Origin: UBA668 sp038328705 | GTDB lineage: Bacteria; Actinomycetota; Acidimicrobiia; Acidimicrobiales; Ilumatobacteraceae | DNA: 49,030 bases | NCBI GenBank assembly: GCA_038328705.1 | Contig: JBBQMG010000010.1 | Location: 1 to 49,030, forward strand | Direction of reading: 5' to 3' | In this document: one piece after another, positions 31,902 to 39,987 of the stretch | How the letters are laid out: each line of letters starts with the position of its first letter | Numbering within the stretch: the first letter of the stretch is position 1 | Notes under the pieces: model-generated | Told to the model about the DNA's origin: nothing | Database searches by the model: none | Seen by the model: only the letters and a program-made list of their open reading frames with translations | Program-made: the position numbers and the translations under genes

Positions 31902-32808
31902 TCCGCATAGCCACCAGCGGCGCCATCCCGCCGATCAGCAGGAACGGTGCGGAGTAGCCGATCAGCAGCGCGAAGGCGACCAGCACGGCTACGAACGACT
32001 TCCAGCCCTTGGCGAAGGCAGCGCTGACGCTGTCGTCCTTCTTCTTCTCGACGGACGCGGCCTTGGATGCAACAGGTGCGGTGGTGAGGTGCACGGTGAT
32101 CGTGGCCAGTGCCACCTGACTGCTGAGCGAGCTCTGTTGCGCCAGCAGCTGCTCGAGGCGTGTCTCCCGAGTCGACAACTCGCCTTCCAGCGTGATCACC
32201 TCGCCAAGGTCGTTGGCCTCGTCGAGCAGCGCACGGACGCGGCCCACGCTCGTGCGGGCCGTGAGGATCTGAGCGTCGATGTCCGCGACCTGATTGGTCA
32301 CATCATCGGTAGTGCCCTGCAGCCCGGTGCGCCGGCCGATGCCCTGCTCGAGCCCACTCAAGAATGCGTCCACCTCCTCCGGCGGCAGTTTGAACACGAG
32401 GTCGCCCGACGCGTACTCGGAGGTGGTCAGGTCGAGGCTGGAGTTGTACAGCTGACCACCGTGCACCGCTGCGAGATTGATGACCTTGTCGACGGAGGCC
32501 GCGGCATCGGCGACCTCCAGGCCGACAGTCATCACGACCACCAGTTTGCGGTCCGACGGCGTCAGCACCAGACGGGGAAGCTGGGCACCAGGATCGACGG
32601 TGGGCGCAGCGGCGTCGCCACCGCTGATCGACTGTTGGCCGTCGGCGCTGGTCTCCGACGACGCGAGCACCACGTCGGCGGATTTGTCGGTGGCCGCCGA
32701 CTGACTGCTGCTGCTGGTGTCGTCGGCGCACGCCGTGAGCGCGACCAACGAGGTGACGATGCAGGCCGCTGCGTGGCGGCCTCGCCGAATGTTCCGCGTG
32801 TGTGTCAT
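31780..32808 (-). CDS. DUF4349 domain lipoprotein/membrane protein
   Basis: The 342-residue protein has a lipoprotein-type signal (ACIVTSLVALTAC, Cys27), a Ser/Thr-rich spacer and the DUF4349 domain from about residue 85: KLVVVMTVGLEVADAAASVD, HGGQLYNSSLD, LVFKLPPEEVDAFLSGLE, then a coiled-coil part (VGRVRALLDEANDLGEVITL, EGELSTRETRLEQLLAQQSS). A C-terminal membrane helix (about 270-300, SFVAVLVAFALLIGYSAPFLL) precedes a basic tail. Function is unknown; the family sits at the cell surface. The last 41 codons, all in the basic, low-complexity tail, are antisense to the end of DUF3097. Confidence 0.87.
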   Translation of the reverse strand: MTHTRNIRRGRHAAACIVTSLVALTACADDTSSSSQSAATDKSADVVLASSETSADGQQSISGGDAAAPTVDPGAQLPRLVLTPSDRKLVVVMTVGLEVADAAASVDKVINLAAVHGGQLYNSSLDLTTSEYASGDLVFKLPPEEVDAFLSGLEQGIGRRTGLQGTTDDVTNQVADIDAQILTARTSVGRVRALLDEANDLGEVITLEGELSTRETRLEQLLAQQSSLSSQVALATITVHLTTAPVASKAASVEKKKDDSVSAAFAKGWKSFVAVLVAFALLIGYSAPFLLIGGMAPLVAMRITRRRARSSRSRSAAPPHPPAPDGDPHTSSPDFADAARNP

Positions 32809-32853
32809 GCCGTTCCGACGAAGGTCACGCAGGGACAGTTCCCCGATCGCGTG

Positions 32854-33498
32854 TCAGTCGGGTGACGAAGCGGCGGCCAAGGCGGCCTTGGCGGCCTTTC
32901 GATGTCGTAGCAACTCGATTGCGATCGGCAACACAGACACACCGACGATGACGATCGCGGCGATCTCGATGTTGTTCTTGACGGCTTCGATCTCGCCGAG
33001 GAAGAAACCGAGCGTGGTGATTCCTGCACCCCAGAGCGCGCCACCGACGATGTTGTACGTGAGAAACGTGCGGTAGTGCATCTTGCCGGCGCCGGCCACG
33101 GTGGGGACAAAGGTGCGCACGATGGGCACGAAGCGGGCGAGCACGATGGTCTTCGGGCCGTACTTCTCGAAGAACGCTTCCGCCTTGACCACGTAGTCGG
33201 GGTTGAAGAAGCGGCTCTTGGGCTTGTCGAACACGGTAGGCCCAAAGCGGTGACCGATCATGTACCCCACCTGGTCGCCCAAGATGGCGGCACCGGCCGC
33301 CGTCAGCGCCACCCACGGCAGCGGCGGCAGCAGGTTTCCGCCAGCAGAGCTGGAGAGGAAGCCGGCGAAGAACAGCAGCGAGTCACCCGGCAAGAAGAAA
33401 CCGATCAGCAAACCCGACTCGGCGAAGATGATGATGCCCAAGACGACAAGGCCACCCTTCTCCACCCACCTATTCGCAAAGTCCAGCAGCCCAAGCAC
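32854..33498 (-). CDS. DedA family membrane protein
   Basis: The 214-residue protein shows the DedA signature: FAESGLLIGFFLPGDSLLFFAG, the amphipathic GDQVGYMIGHRFG segment, FEKYGPKTIVLARFVPIVRTF with its essential Arg, and VAGAGKMHYRTFLTYNIVGG. DedA proteins are reported to move undecaprenyl phosphate or other lipids across the membrane for envelope synthesis. The start is a GTG at 33498 with TAGCGT 8 nt upstream. DUF4349 starts 45 bp downstream and may be cotranscribed. A DUF368 gene of related role lies about 10 kb away. Confidence 0.93.
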   Translation of the reverse strand: MLGLLDFANRWVEKGGLVVLGIIIFAESGLLIGFFLPGDSLLFFAGFLSSSAGGNLLPPLPWVALTAAGAAILGDQVGYMIGHRFGPTVFDKPKSRFFNPDYVVKAEAFFEKYGPKTIVLARFVPIVRTFVPTVAGAGKMHYRTFLTYNIVGGALWGAGITTLGFFLGEIEAVKNNIEIAAIVIVGVSVLPIAIELLRHRKAAKAALAAASSPD

Positions 33499-33506
33499 GG
33501 TGGGGC

Positions 33507-33512
33507 ACGCTA
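33507..33512 (-). promoter_or_regulatory. TAGCGT -10 element of the DedA gene
   Basis: On the minus strand TAGCGT ends 8 nt before the GTG at 33498. Confidence 0.4.
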
Positions 33513-33525
33513 GCGCTCAAAAAGC

Positions 33526-33556
33526 GAAAGGCCCGGGCGCGCGGCCCGGGCCTTTC
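33526..33556 (-). terminator. hairpin terminator after hppA
   Basis: GAAAGGCCCGGGC (33526-33538) and GCCCGGGCCTTTC (33544-33556) form a perfect 13-bp stem with a 5-nt loop, 17 bp beyond the hppA stop. On the minus strand it is followed by GCTTTTTGAG, giving a five-base T-run typical of intrinsic terminators. Confidence 0.85.
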
Positions 33557-33573
33557 ATGCGTTGCGGTTGGGT

Positions 33574-35901
33574 TCAGTGAAGCGGGGTAGCTGCGGGAGC
33601 TGTCGACTCCGCCGACATGCCCGAGGGCTGACGGCTGCTGAACACGATGGCCCCGATGAGCACGACCAGCGCCGCAGCGGCGATGCTGAAGCGGGCTCCG
33701 TCGTTGTCACGCAGGCTGATGATGGCCGGCAGGATCAACAGCGAGACCAGGTTCATCACCTTGATCAACGGGTTGAGGGCCGGGCCGGCCGTGTCCTTGA
33801 ATGGGTCGCCAACGGTGTCGGCGATGACTGCCGCACGATACGGGTCGCTGCCCTTGCCACCGTGGTGGCCGTCTTCGATGTACTTCTTGGCGTTGTCCCA
33901 TGCGCCACCAGCGTTCGACAGGTAGTTGGCCATCAGCTGGCCGACCAGGATGACTGCGGCCAGGAATGCCCCGAGTGCAAGGAAGTTGATACCGAAGCCG
34001 ATGACCACGGGCGTGAGCACTGCCAGCAGAGCAGGCGTTGCGAGTTCGCGCAGCGAGGCCTCGGTGCAGATGTCGATGACGGGGCCGTACTCGGGCAGCT
34101 TCTCGCCCTTCATGATCTTGCCGTCGGCGAACTGCTTGCGCACTTCCTGCACGACCACGCCAGCGGTGCGGCCAACGGCGCGAATTGCGAGGGCGCTGAA
34201 CAGGAACGGCACGGCGCCACCGATGAGAAGACCGATGAAGATCTTCGGGTCGGCAACGTTGATCTGCAACTGAGGAAGGTCGAACACGCCACGGAGGGGG
34301 TCGGTGAGTTTTGCCAACCCGAGCTCGGCGCCAGCGGTCTCGATGAAGCTGGCGAACAAGGCGACTGCGGCGATGACGGCGGAGCCGATGGCGAAGCCCT
34401 TCGTGACGGCCTTGGTGGTGTTACCAACGGCGTCGAGGCTGACCATGATCTTCTGCGGCTCGCCGTGGAACTCGCCCGACATTTCGGCGATGCCGGCAGC
34501 GTTGTCGCTGACGGGGCCGAAGGTGTCTTCCGAGACGATGATGCCCGTGGTAGCCAACATGCCCATGCCGCAGAGCGCGACGAGGTAGAAGGAGAACTGC
34601 AGGTTGCCGCCGCCCAGGGTCATCGCCGCAGCAATGGCGATGGCGATGGCGATGACTGCGTAGACGGCGCTCTCCATACCGCTGGCGGTGCCGGCGAGGA
34701 TGGTGGTGGCTGGGCCGGTCTCAGCGGCGCCTGCGATTTCCTGCACCGGCTTGTGGTGCGTGGCGGTGTAGTACTCGGTGAGGCGGCTGATTCCCTGCGC
34801 CAACACGAGGCCGATGAAGACGGCGCCGAAGCACTTCCAGCCGGCGTTGTCCTTGTCGTTGCCGACGTAGGCCAGCGAGAGGATGAGCGTGCCGATCGTG
34901 GTGAGAATGCCGGCGACGAGGAAGCCCTTGTTGATGGGCTTCAAGGCGTTGGTCTCGCCCTCCTTGGCCTTCACGAAGAAGATGCCGATGATGGAGGCGA
35001 CCACGCCGATGGCGCGGGCAGCGAGTGGGAAGATGAGGCCGAGGGCGGGGTTGGCGCCGATCGAGTTGAATGCAGCCACGCCGAGGATGATGGAGGCAAC
35101 GAGGGTGACCTCGTAGCTCTCGAACAGGTCGGCGGCCATGCCGGCGCAGTCGCCGACGTTGTCGCCCACGTTGTCGGCGATGGTGGCCGGGTTGCGGGGG
35201 TCGTCTTCGGGGATGCCCGCCTCGACCTTGCCGACCAGGTCGGCGCCGACGTCGGCTGCCTTGGTGAAGATGCCGCCGCCGACGCGCAGGAACAGCGCAA
35301 GCAGCGAACCACCGAAGCCGAAGCCGATGAGGATGACCGAGCTGGTGTTCTGGAACACCATGATGATGGCGGTGGCGCCCAGCAGGCCGAGGCCGACGGT
35401 GAACATGCCGGCGACGCCACCGGTGCGGAACGCCACGGTGAGGGCACGAGGCATGCTGTTGGTGAGTGCAGCGGCGGCTGTGCGGACGTTGCCGCGGGTG
35501 GCCAACGTCATACCGATGTAACCGGTGAAACCGGAGGCAAGACAGCCGAGGATGAAGGCGAGCGTGCGGAACGCACCGGACTGTGCAAACGACAGTGCAA
35601 CCTCACCATTGGGCTTGATGATCTCAGTGCTCGTCAGGAAGACGATGATCGCCAACGGAACGAGGATGACGGCGATCGTCTTGAACTGACGCTTCAGGTA
35701 GGCGGCAGCGCCTTCCTGAATGGCCTTCGCGATCTCCTGCATCTTGGGCGAGCCTTCGTCCTCGGCCATCACCAACTTGGCGAGGAAGAGTCCGACTGCA
35801 ATGGCAATGAGGGCGGCTGCGGCGGAGAGCAGCAGGACTGCCCACTCGCCCCCTTTGAGTGTGAACTCCTGAAAGCCGCCTTCGGCGATAAGTGCTGGCA
35901 C
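33574..35901 (-). CDS. hppA: membrane proton-translocating pyrophosphatase, K+-independent type
   Basis: The 775-residue integral membrane enzyme couples PPi hydrolysis to proton pumping. It shows the family motifs GGGIFTKAADVGADLVGKVE, then PEDDPRNPATIADNVGDNVGD and CAGMAADLFESYEV, plus about 15 hydrophobic segments. GNTTKAVTKGFAIGSA has Lys at the position that is Ala in K+-dependent enzymes, indicating the K+-independent class. I chose the GTG at 35901 because GGAG lies 7 nt upstream and the protein then begins just before the first helix; the frame opens 54 nt earlier at a TTG without a ribosome binding site. It would recover energy from biosynthetic pyrophosphate. Confidence 0.95.
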   Translation of the reverse strand: MPALIAEGGFQEFTLKGGEWAVLLLSAAAALIAIAVGLFLAKLVMAEDEGSPKMQEIAKAIQEGAAAYLKRQFKTIAVILVPLAIIVFLTSTEIIKPNGEVALSFAQSGAFRTLAFILGCLASGFTGYIGMTLATRGNVRTAAAALTNSMPRALTVAFRTGGVAGMFTVGLGLLGATAIIMVFQNTSSVILIGFGFGGSLLALFLRVGGGIFTKAADVGADLVGKVEAGIPEDDPRNPATIADNVGDNVGDCAGMAADLFESYEVTLVASIILGVAAFNSIGANPALGLIFPLAARAIGVVASIIGIFFVKAKEGETNALKPINKGFLVAGILTTIGTLILSLAYVGNDKDNAGWKCFGAVFIGLVLAQGISRLTEYYTATHHKPVQEIAGAAETGPATTILAGTASGMESAVYAVIAIAIAIAAAMTLGGGNLQFSFYLVALCGMGMLATTGIIVSEDTFGPVSDNAAGIAEMSGEFHGEPQKIMVSLDAVGNTTKAVTKGFAIGSAVIAAVALFASFIETAGAELGLAKLTDPLRGVFDLPQLQINVADPKIFIGLLIGGAVPFLFSALAIRAVGRTAGVVVQEVRKQFADGKIMKGEKLPEYGPVIDICTEASLRELATPALLAVLTPVVIGFGINFLALGAFLAAVILVGQLMANYLSNAGGAWDNAKKYIEDGHHGGKGSDPYRAAVIADTVGDPFKDTAGPALNPLIKVMNLVSLLILPAIISLRDNDGARFSIAAAALVVLIGAIVFSSRQPSGMSAESTAPAATPLH

Positions 35902-36026
35902 CGCTGATCTCCGGGGTATCTCGGGCGCGACGACGAAGCCACGCTGGTTGGGCAAACGTGCTGAGTGTATTGACTCCGGACGATTCCGGCGAACTTTGAG
36001 TGCCCTCGGTCACATCGGGCCTGCCG

Positions 36027-36055
36027 TTGACCTCGCAAGCAACCCGGTCTTTACT
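36027..36055 (+). promoter_or_regulatory. sigma-70-type promoter of the Fic gene
   Basis: TTGACC (36027-36032) is followed after 17 bp by TTTACT (36050-36055). Both hexamers and the spacing are good for a housekeeping promoter, and transcription would begin near 36062. This is the only promoter here with a clear -35, unlike the TAnnnT-only pattern elsewhere. Confidence 0.5.
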
Positions 36056-36069
36056 TGCGGAAAGACTCG

Positions 36070-37386
36070 ATGACGCCAGTAAAAGTTACTATGCTTGCGC
36101 ATGTGGACGCCACCGATGGAGGAGTAGGAGCAGCGCAACGCCGCGGTCGCGGCGTTCCAAAACGCGCGCCCGAAACGTTGAAGCCCGTCGCCACGTTCCC
36201 AGCGCTGAGCCACGAGGCGCAGGTGTGGGAGTGGGCGCAGCGGCCCAGCGGCCGAGCCGATCGCGAGTTCAAGCACTACGAGTCGTCTGTACCGCCCAGC
36301 ATCGCCAACGTCGACCTGCACCTCGATCGCGACACGCTGGTGGCCCTCAACGACGCGATCGCGGCAGTCACGGATCTCGAGCGTGATCCGAATGTCCACT
36401 ACGCCGGAATCGCTGGAGCGTTGCTTCGGTCAGAGTCAGTGGCCTCATCCAAGATCGAGCGTCTCGACGTTGACGCTCGCTCGCTCGGCATGGCGGCGAT
36501 CGATGAGTTGCGGCCCAAGTCCGACGCAGCACAGGTGTGGGCAAACGTCACTGCAATGACGGTTGCGATCAACGCGGCCACCACCGACGGGATCGCTCCT
36601 GAGACGTTCAACATGATCCATCTCGCCCTCATGCGCGACGACCCGTTCGAGGGTCAATGGGCAGGTCGGTTACGCGACATGCCGAGCTGGATCGGCGGCT
36701 CGGATGCGTGCCCTCGCGACGCGGTCCACATTCCACCAACGGCTCATCGGTTGCCCGCGCTCATGGCCGACCTCTCGACGTGGTGTGAGCGCGCCGACAT
36801 CACACCGTTGACGCGTGCTGCCATCGCCCACGCCCAGTTCGAGACCATTCACCCGTACACCGACGGCAACGGACGCACTGGGCGGGCAATCATCCACACC
36901 ATTCTCCGACGAGGAGGCACGGCTACGTCCTCGATCGTGCCGACGTCGTCGGCGCTGCTGGCTGATGTCGACGGCTACTTCAACTCGTTGGAGTCGTATC
37001 GGCAAGGTGACGTCGACACGTTCCTGCGGCACTTCGCGTCCGCGACCACACGCGCCTCGCGTGAGGCCCAACTCCTCGGCGCCGAGCTCAGGGAGATCTC
37101 GCTGGAGATGGGCGCCTCTGGTGCCTTTCGCCCTGGTTCGATTGCGGCGACAATCGTGTCGGGTTTGGTGCAGCAACCGGTGATCTCCGCGACTCGAAAC
37201 GCAGCCACAACGGCAGGCCGTGCAGAGCCCTCGACGATCTATCGAGCGATCGAGAGCCTGGAGTCGGCGGGGATTCTCACGGAGATCACCGACGGCAAAC
37301 GGAACCGTGTGTGGATAGCCCTCTCAGTCACAGCCGCTCTCGACGAGTTCGGTCGACGTCTCGGTCGAAGACAACCCGGCTGGTAA
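36070..37386 (+). CDS. Fic family protein (predicted AMPylator)
   Basis: The 438-residue protein has the Fic active-site motif HPYTDGNGRTGR starting at His261, which transfers AMP or a related nucleotide group to a hydroxyl on a target protein. N-terminal SVASSKIERLDV contains S126-x-x-x-E130, the class II inhibitory helix, whose Glu130 would block ATP binding; the residue after it is Arg131 where Gly or Asn is usual. A winged-helix-like C-terminus (EPSTIYRAIESLESAGILTE) matches the Fic/DUF4172-type layout. The start is uncertain: ATG at 36070 lies 8 nt from the predicted transcription start, and another ATG is at 36091. No partner antitoxin gene adjoins. Confidence 0.88.
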   Translation: MTPVKVTMLAHVDATDGGVGAAQRRGRGVPKRAPETLKPVATFPALSHEAQVWEWAQRPSGRADREFKHYESSVPPSIANVDLHLDRDTLVALNDAIAAVTDLERDPNVHYAGIAGALLRSESVASSKIERLDVDARSLGMAAIDELRPKSDAAQVWANVTAMTVAINAATTDGIAPETFNMIHLALMRDDPFEGQWAGRLRDMPSWIGGSDACPRDAVHIPPTAHRLPALMADLSTWCERADITPLTRAAIAHAQFETIHPYTDGNGRTGRAIIHTILRRGGTATSSIVPTSSALLADVDGYFNSLESYRQGDVDTFLRHFASATTRASREAQLLGAELREISLEMGASGAFRPGSIAATIVSGLVQQPVISATRNAATTAGRAEPSTIYRAIESLESAGILTEITDGKRNRVWIALSVTAALDEFGRRLGRRQPGW

Positions 37387-37394
37387 GCGTCTGC

Positions 37395-38150
37395 TCAGTC
37401 GTCTCGTAGGACGACCAGCGCTTGACTCGTTCGCTGCGTCAATGCTGCGATGCTCAGGCCAAGCAGCGCCGACGCTGCGGCGACTGCGCCTGCCCGCAGC
37501 GCTATGAGGGTGGAGAGCCGGGAGCTGAGGTCTGGCTCCAGCAGCCGTGTCCCGACCACCGTGACCGAAGCAGCTGCGAGCAGGAGCGGAAGTGCTTCGA
37601 CAATCAGCAGCAGCAAGCGGGAGGGCCGCCCGAACCCACAGAACGCGAGCACTGTCAGCTCTCGCCGCCGCAACCGAAACGAGACAAGTCCGGTGAGAAA
37701 GCACACAAATCCGGCGACCGCCAGCGGGCGGGTCGGTGACTCCTCCTCGAGACGCTCATTGAGGTCGATGACACGATCGATCGGTACTCCGCTCAGCGTC
37801 CCGATCGAAACGTTCCTTCCCGCGCCGACGTCGAGAGCGAGAACGATGGAATAGGCATCACGCGGCTTGATTCTCTCGAAGTCCACGATGCAGGTGTCGA
37901 AGTGCCCGGTGGACGGAACAACAGTCTGTATAGATCGAGTCAGTTCTGGAATTCTCTCGGTGCCGTTTGCGACTGCATCGACCGGCCACATCGTCGCCGC
38001 TTCGACAACGGCAACTTCCTGAAGCGCGCCGATCTCGCCCGCCAGGCCAGCACCCATCAGCACTCGCAGGCTCGCTGGTGGCGGCCAGACGCGCGTCTCG
38101 ACCATTCCGGCTGTGATCTCGAAAACCGGCACGGGATCGTTCGGTTCTTG
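37395..38150 (-). pseudogene. truncated FtsX-like ABC permease
   Basis: The remaining 252 codons give an external segment (about 140 residues) and three membrane helices that match the C-terminal FtsX domain: PLAVAGFVCFLTGLVSFRLR, RRRELTVLAFCGFGRPSRLL and the final AVAAASALLGLSIAALTQRT. A normal FtsX/MacB permease has an N-terminal helix and, in this type, a first FtsX unit, neither of which is present, and no ATPase gene adjoins. The frame runs directly into the terminus of the IS1380 element, whose end supplies a GTG. It is therefore most likely a non-functional remnant. Confidence 0.7.
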
Positions 38151-38173
38151 CACTAACCCTGATCAGTCATGAG
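38151..38173 (+). repeat. left terminal inverted repeat of the IS1380 element
   Basis: Begins CACTAACCCTGATCAGTCAT. It matches the other end in most of the first 21 bases when one gap is allowed. Confidence 0.75.
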
Positions 38174-38345
38174 AATTCGGGTGGCGGGGTAGGGGTGATT
38201 GTTTCGGTGTGATCGACTGGGTCGATGTGCCGGGGTGGTGCTGTCGGGGCTCGGTGGTCGCTGACTGCGCCGATGTAGGCAGTCGCGTCGGTGCTGGGGC
38301 GCGGGCGGTGAGGGTGGTCGGCGTGAACGGCGGCTGGCGCTGCGG

Positions 38346-39716
38346 TCAGCTGATGGCGGTGATGTGTTGGTGCGCTTTGAGGAGATCTGCGGTGGTGGGC
38401 CAGCCGTCGATGATGCGGATGATGTCTCGTCCGGCGCGGCGGACGATGCGTGCGGGTGTGTGCAACAGGGTCCAGCGCAGCCGTTTCGGTTCGGCGGTGG
38501 CGAGGTGACCGGTGCAGCACAGGTGTTGGAACCAGCGCACGAGATCGGCTGCGAGGCAGACGAGTTGCATCCAGGCGCGGTTGGCGTCGAGGTTGGTGAA
38601 CGGGAACCGTTCGAGGCCGGAGTCCTTCAACCGTTTGATGTGGTCTTCGACGTGGGCGTGGTCACGCATGTGTGCGTCCAGTTCGACAGGGTTGCCGATG
38701 TTGTCGGTGTAGTGACCCCAGTATCTGTATTGCAGCGATGGGAACAGCGAGCGTTGCGCCCCTTCGTGGAGGTGCTCGCGGCGAACGATCAGGCGGGTCC
38801 CTGCCGGCCAACGCGACAGGTCAACGAGGTCGGTGATCTCGGCGACATGGGAACGTTGCGCGCTGTCACCGGTGCGCCGCTGTGCTGGCAGCCAACGGCT
38901 CTCGTCGTGTTGGATGCGGCTGATTCCCTTGTGGATGCTGGCGTTCGAGCGGGCCACCACCGCGAACCCGATGTTACGAGAACGGCACCCGGTGGCGAAT
39001 CGTGTCGAGCAACCAGCCGAGTCGGTGCGGACCTGCACCCGCCTTCGAACCGTTGTGGCGTCATCGCCGGCGTGGTGGCCGGCGGCGATCTCGACTGGCA
39101 ACTGGGCGACCGCAGCGTCGAGCACGGTGAAGTGATCGGCCAGCGTGTTCGCCCCGGCGCTGCCCGGACGCAACACCGCCGCGAGTGCTTCGCCGGTCGC
39201 GTCAGCGAAGCAGAACAACGGATGGAACCCGAACCCGCCCTTGTAGTTCGGGCCGGTGCCGGTCTTGTTCTCCGAGTGGATCTGGATCAGCGACGCGTCG
39301 ATATCCAATACCACCATCGCAGAGCCGGTCGTCGCGGCCATCCGTCGCCACACCTGAGCGCGTGTCACCGCGGCCTGTGTGGTGAGATCGGCGAGCACGC
39401 TCGGGGTGATCGCGCGCATCGTTCGATAGAGCGTCGAGTCCGACGCCACCTGCCCGAACAGCCGTTGTTGTGGGACGAGGAACTCGATGTCCGAACACGC
39501 TTCACCACCGGCGGCGAGCATCAACATCGCGTGGGTCAACACGACTCCACGATCGTGCATCGGGGCCCGTTCGCCAGCCCACGGGATCGCTGCCGACAGC
39601 GTCGGGCCGAGCCCGATCCGATCGGCGAAACGGCCGAGCGCGTGCAGCCCAGCGTGGGCAACGACCTGGGTTCCGCCGGCTTCCACACCGACGTTCATCA
39701 CACTGTTACGGTTCAC
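38346..39716 (-). CDS. IS1380-family transposase
   Basis: The 456-residue DDE transposase is intact. The three acidic residues lie in VVLDIDASLIQIHS, in VRTDSAGCSTRF and in the HVEDHIKRLKDSGLERFPF block that is diagnostic for IS1380. NRAWMQLVCLAADLVRWFQH follows as usual. I chose the GTG at 39716 because GGAGGG lies 9 nt upstream; the frame is open to a TTG at 39764. The absence of frameshifts and the conserved ends suggest recent and possibly ongoing mobility. Confidence 0.92.
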   Translation of the reverse strand: MNRNSVMNVGVEAGGTQVVAHAGLHALGRFADRIGLGPTLSAAIPWAGERAPMHDRGVVLTHAMLMLAAGGEACSDIEFLVPQQRLFGQVASDSTLYRTMRAITPSVLADLTTQAAVTRAQVWRRMAATTGSAMVVLDIDASLIQIHSENKTGTGPNYKGGFGFHPLFCFADATGEALAAVLRPGSAGANTLADHFTVLDAAVAQLPVEIAAGHHAGDDATTVRRRVQVRTDSAGCSTRFATGCRSRNIGFAVVARSNASIHKGISRIQHDESRWLPAQRRTGDSAQRSHVAEITDLVDLSRWPAGTRLIVRREHLHEGAQRSLFPSLQYRYWGHYTDNIGNPVELDAHMRDHAHVEDHIKRLKDSGLERFPFTNLDANRAWMQLVCLAADLVRWFQHLCCTGHLATAEPKRLRWTLLHTPARIVRRAGRDIIRIIDGWPTTADLLKAHQHITAIS

Positions 39717-39819
39717 TTCGCGAGTGCCCTCCTGGTCGGTCTTCTTGAACTGTCGCAAGGACAAGAAAAGCAGGTCAGGAGGGCCATTCCGCGGATACGC
39801 GAACTACACCCAACTCAAA

Positions 39820-39842
39820 CTCGTGAACGATCAGCGTTAGCG
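39820..39842 (-). repeat. right terminal inverted repeat of the IS1380 element
   Basis: On the minus strand it begins CGCTAACGCTGATCGTTCAC. The TTA at 39838-39840 in this repeat gives a stop to a short frame entering from the sdh side. Confidence 0.75.
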
Positions 39843-39987
39843 CTTGGTCGCCTCGATGGCGCGACGGATGTCCACCAGTTCGTGACGACCGCTGACGCGT
39901 TGTCCTTGCGCCAAAGTTCGTCCTCGGGGGTCGACGGGGCTACCGTTCGATGTGTCAACCCCGTTCACCCGGAAAGGCCGTCACGCG

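Larger units (their letters stand above)
38151..39842 (-). mobile_element. complete IS1380-family insertion sequence, 1692 bp
   Basis: The ends are imperfect inverted repeats beginning CACTAACCCTGATC (left) and CGCTAACGCTGATC (right, read inward), which continue as GT-x-CA-x-GAG with a one-base gap. The bases just outside are CTTG at 38147-38150 and CTTG at 39843-39846, a 4-bp direct repeat as expected for a target-site duplication of this family. One transposase gene fills most of the element, leaving about 195 bp of non-coding sequence at its 3-prime side. Confidence 0.85.

Noticed and set aside
33562..35907. A 781-codon open frame on the plus strand opposite hppA
   Set aside because: It is an antisense shadow of a clearly recognisable pyrophosphatase. 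The predicted product is low-complexity, rich in Asp, Gly and His, with no family resemblance.
37395..38153. FtsX-like frame as a normal, complete gene
   Set aside because: It lacks the N-terminal helix and any ATPase partner, and its apparent start codon comes from the IS end.
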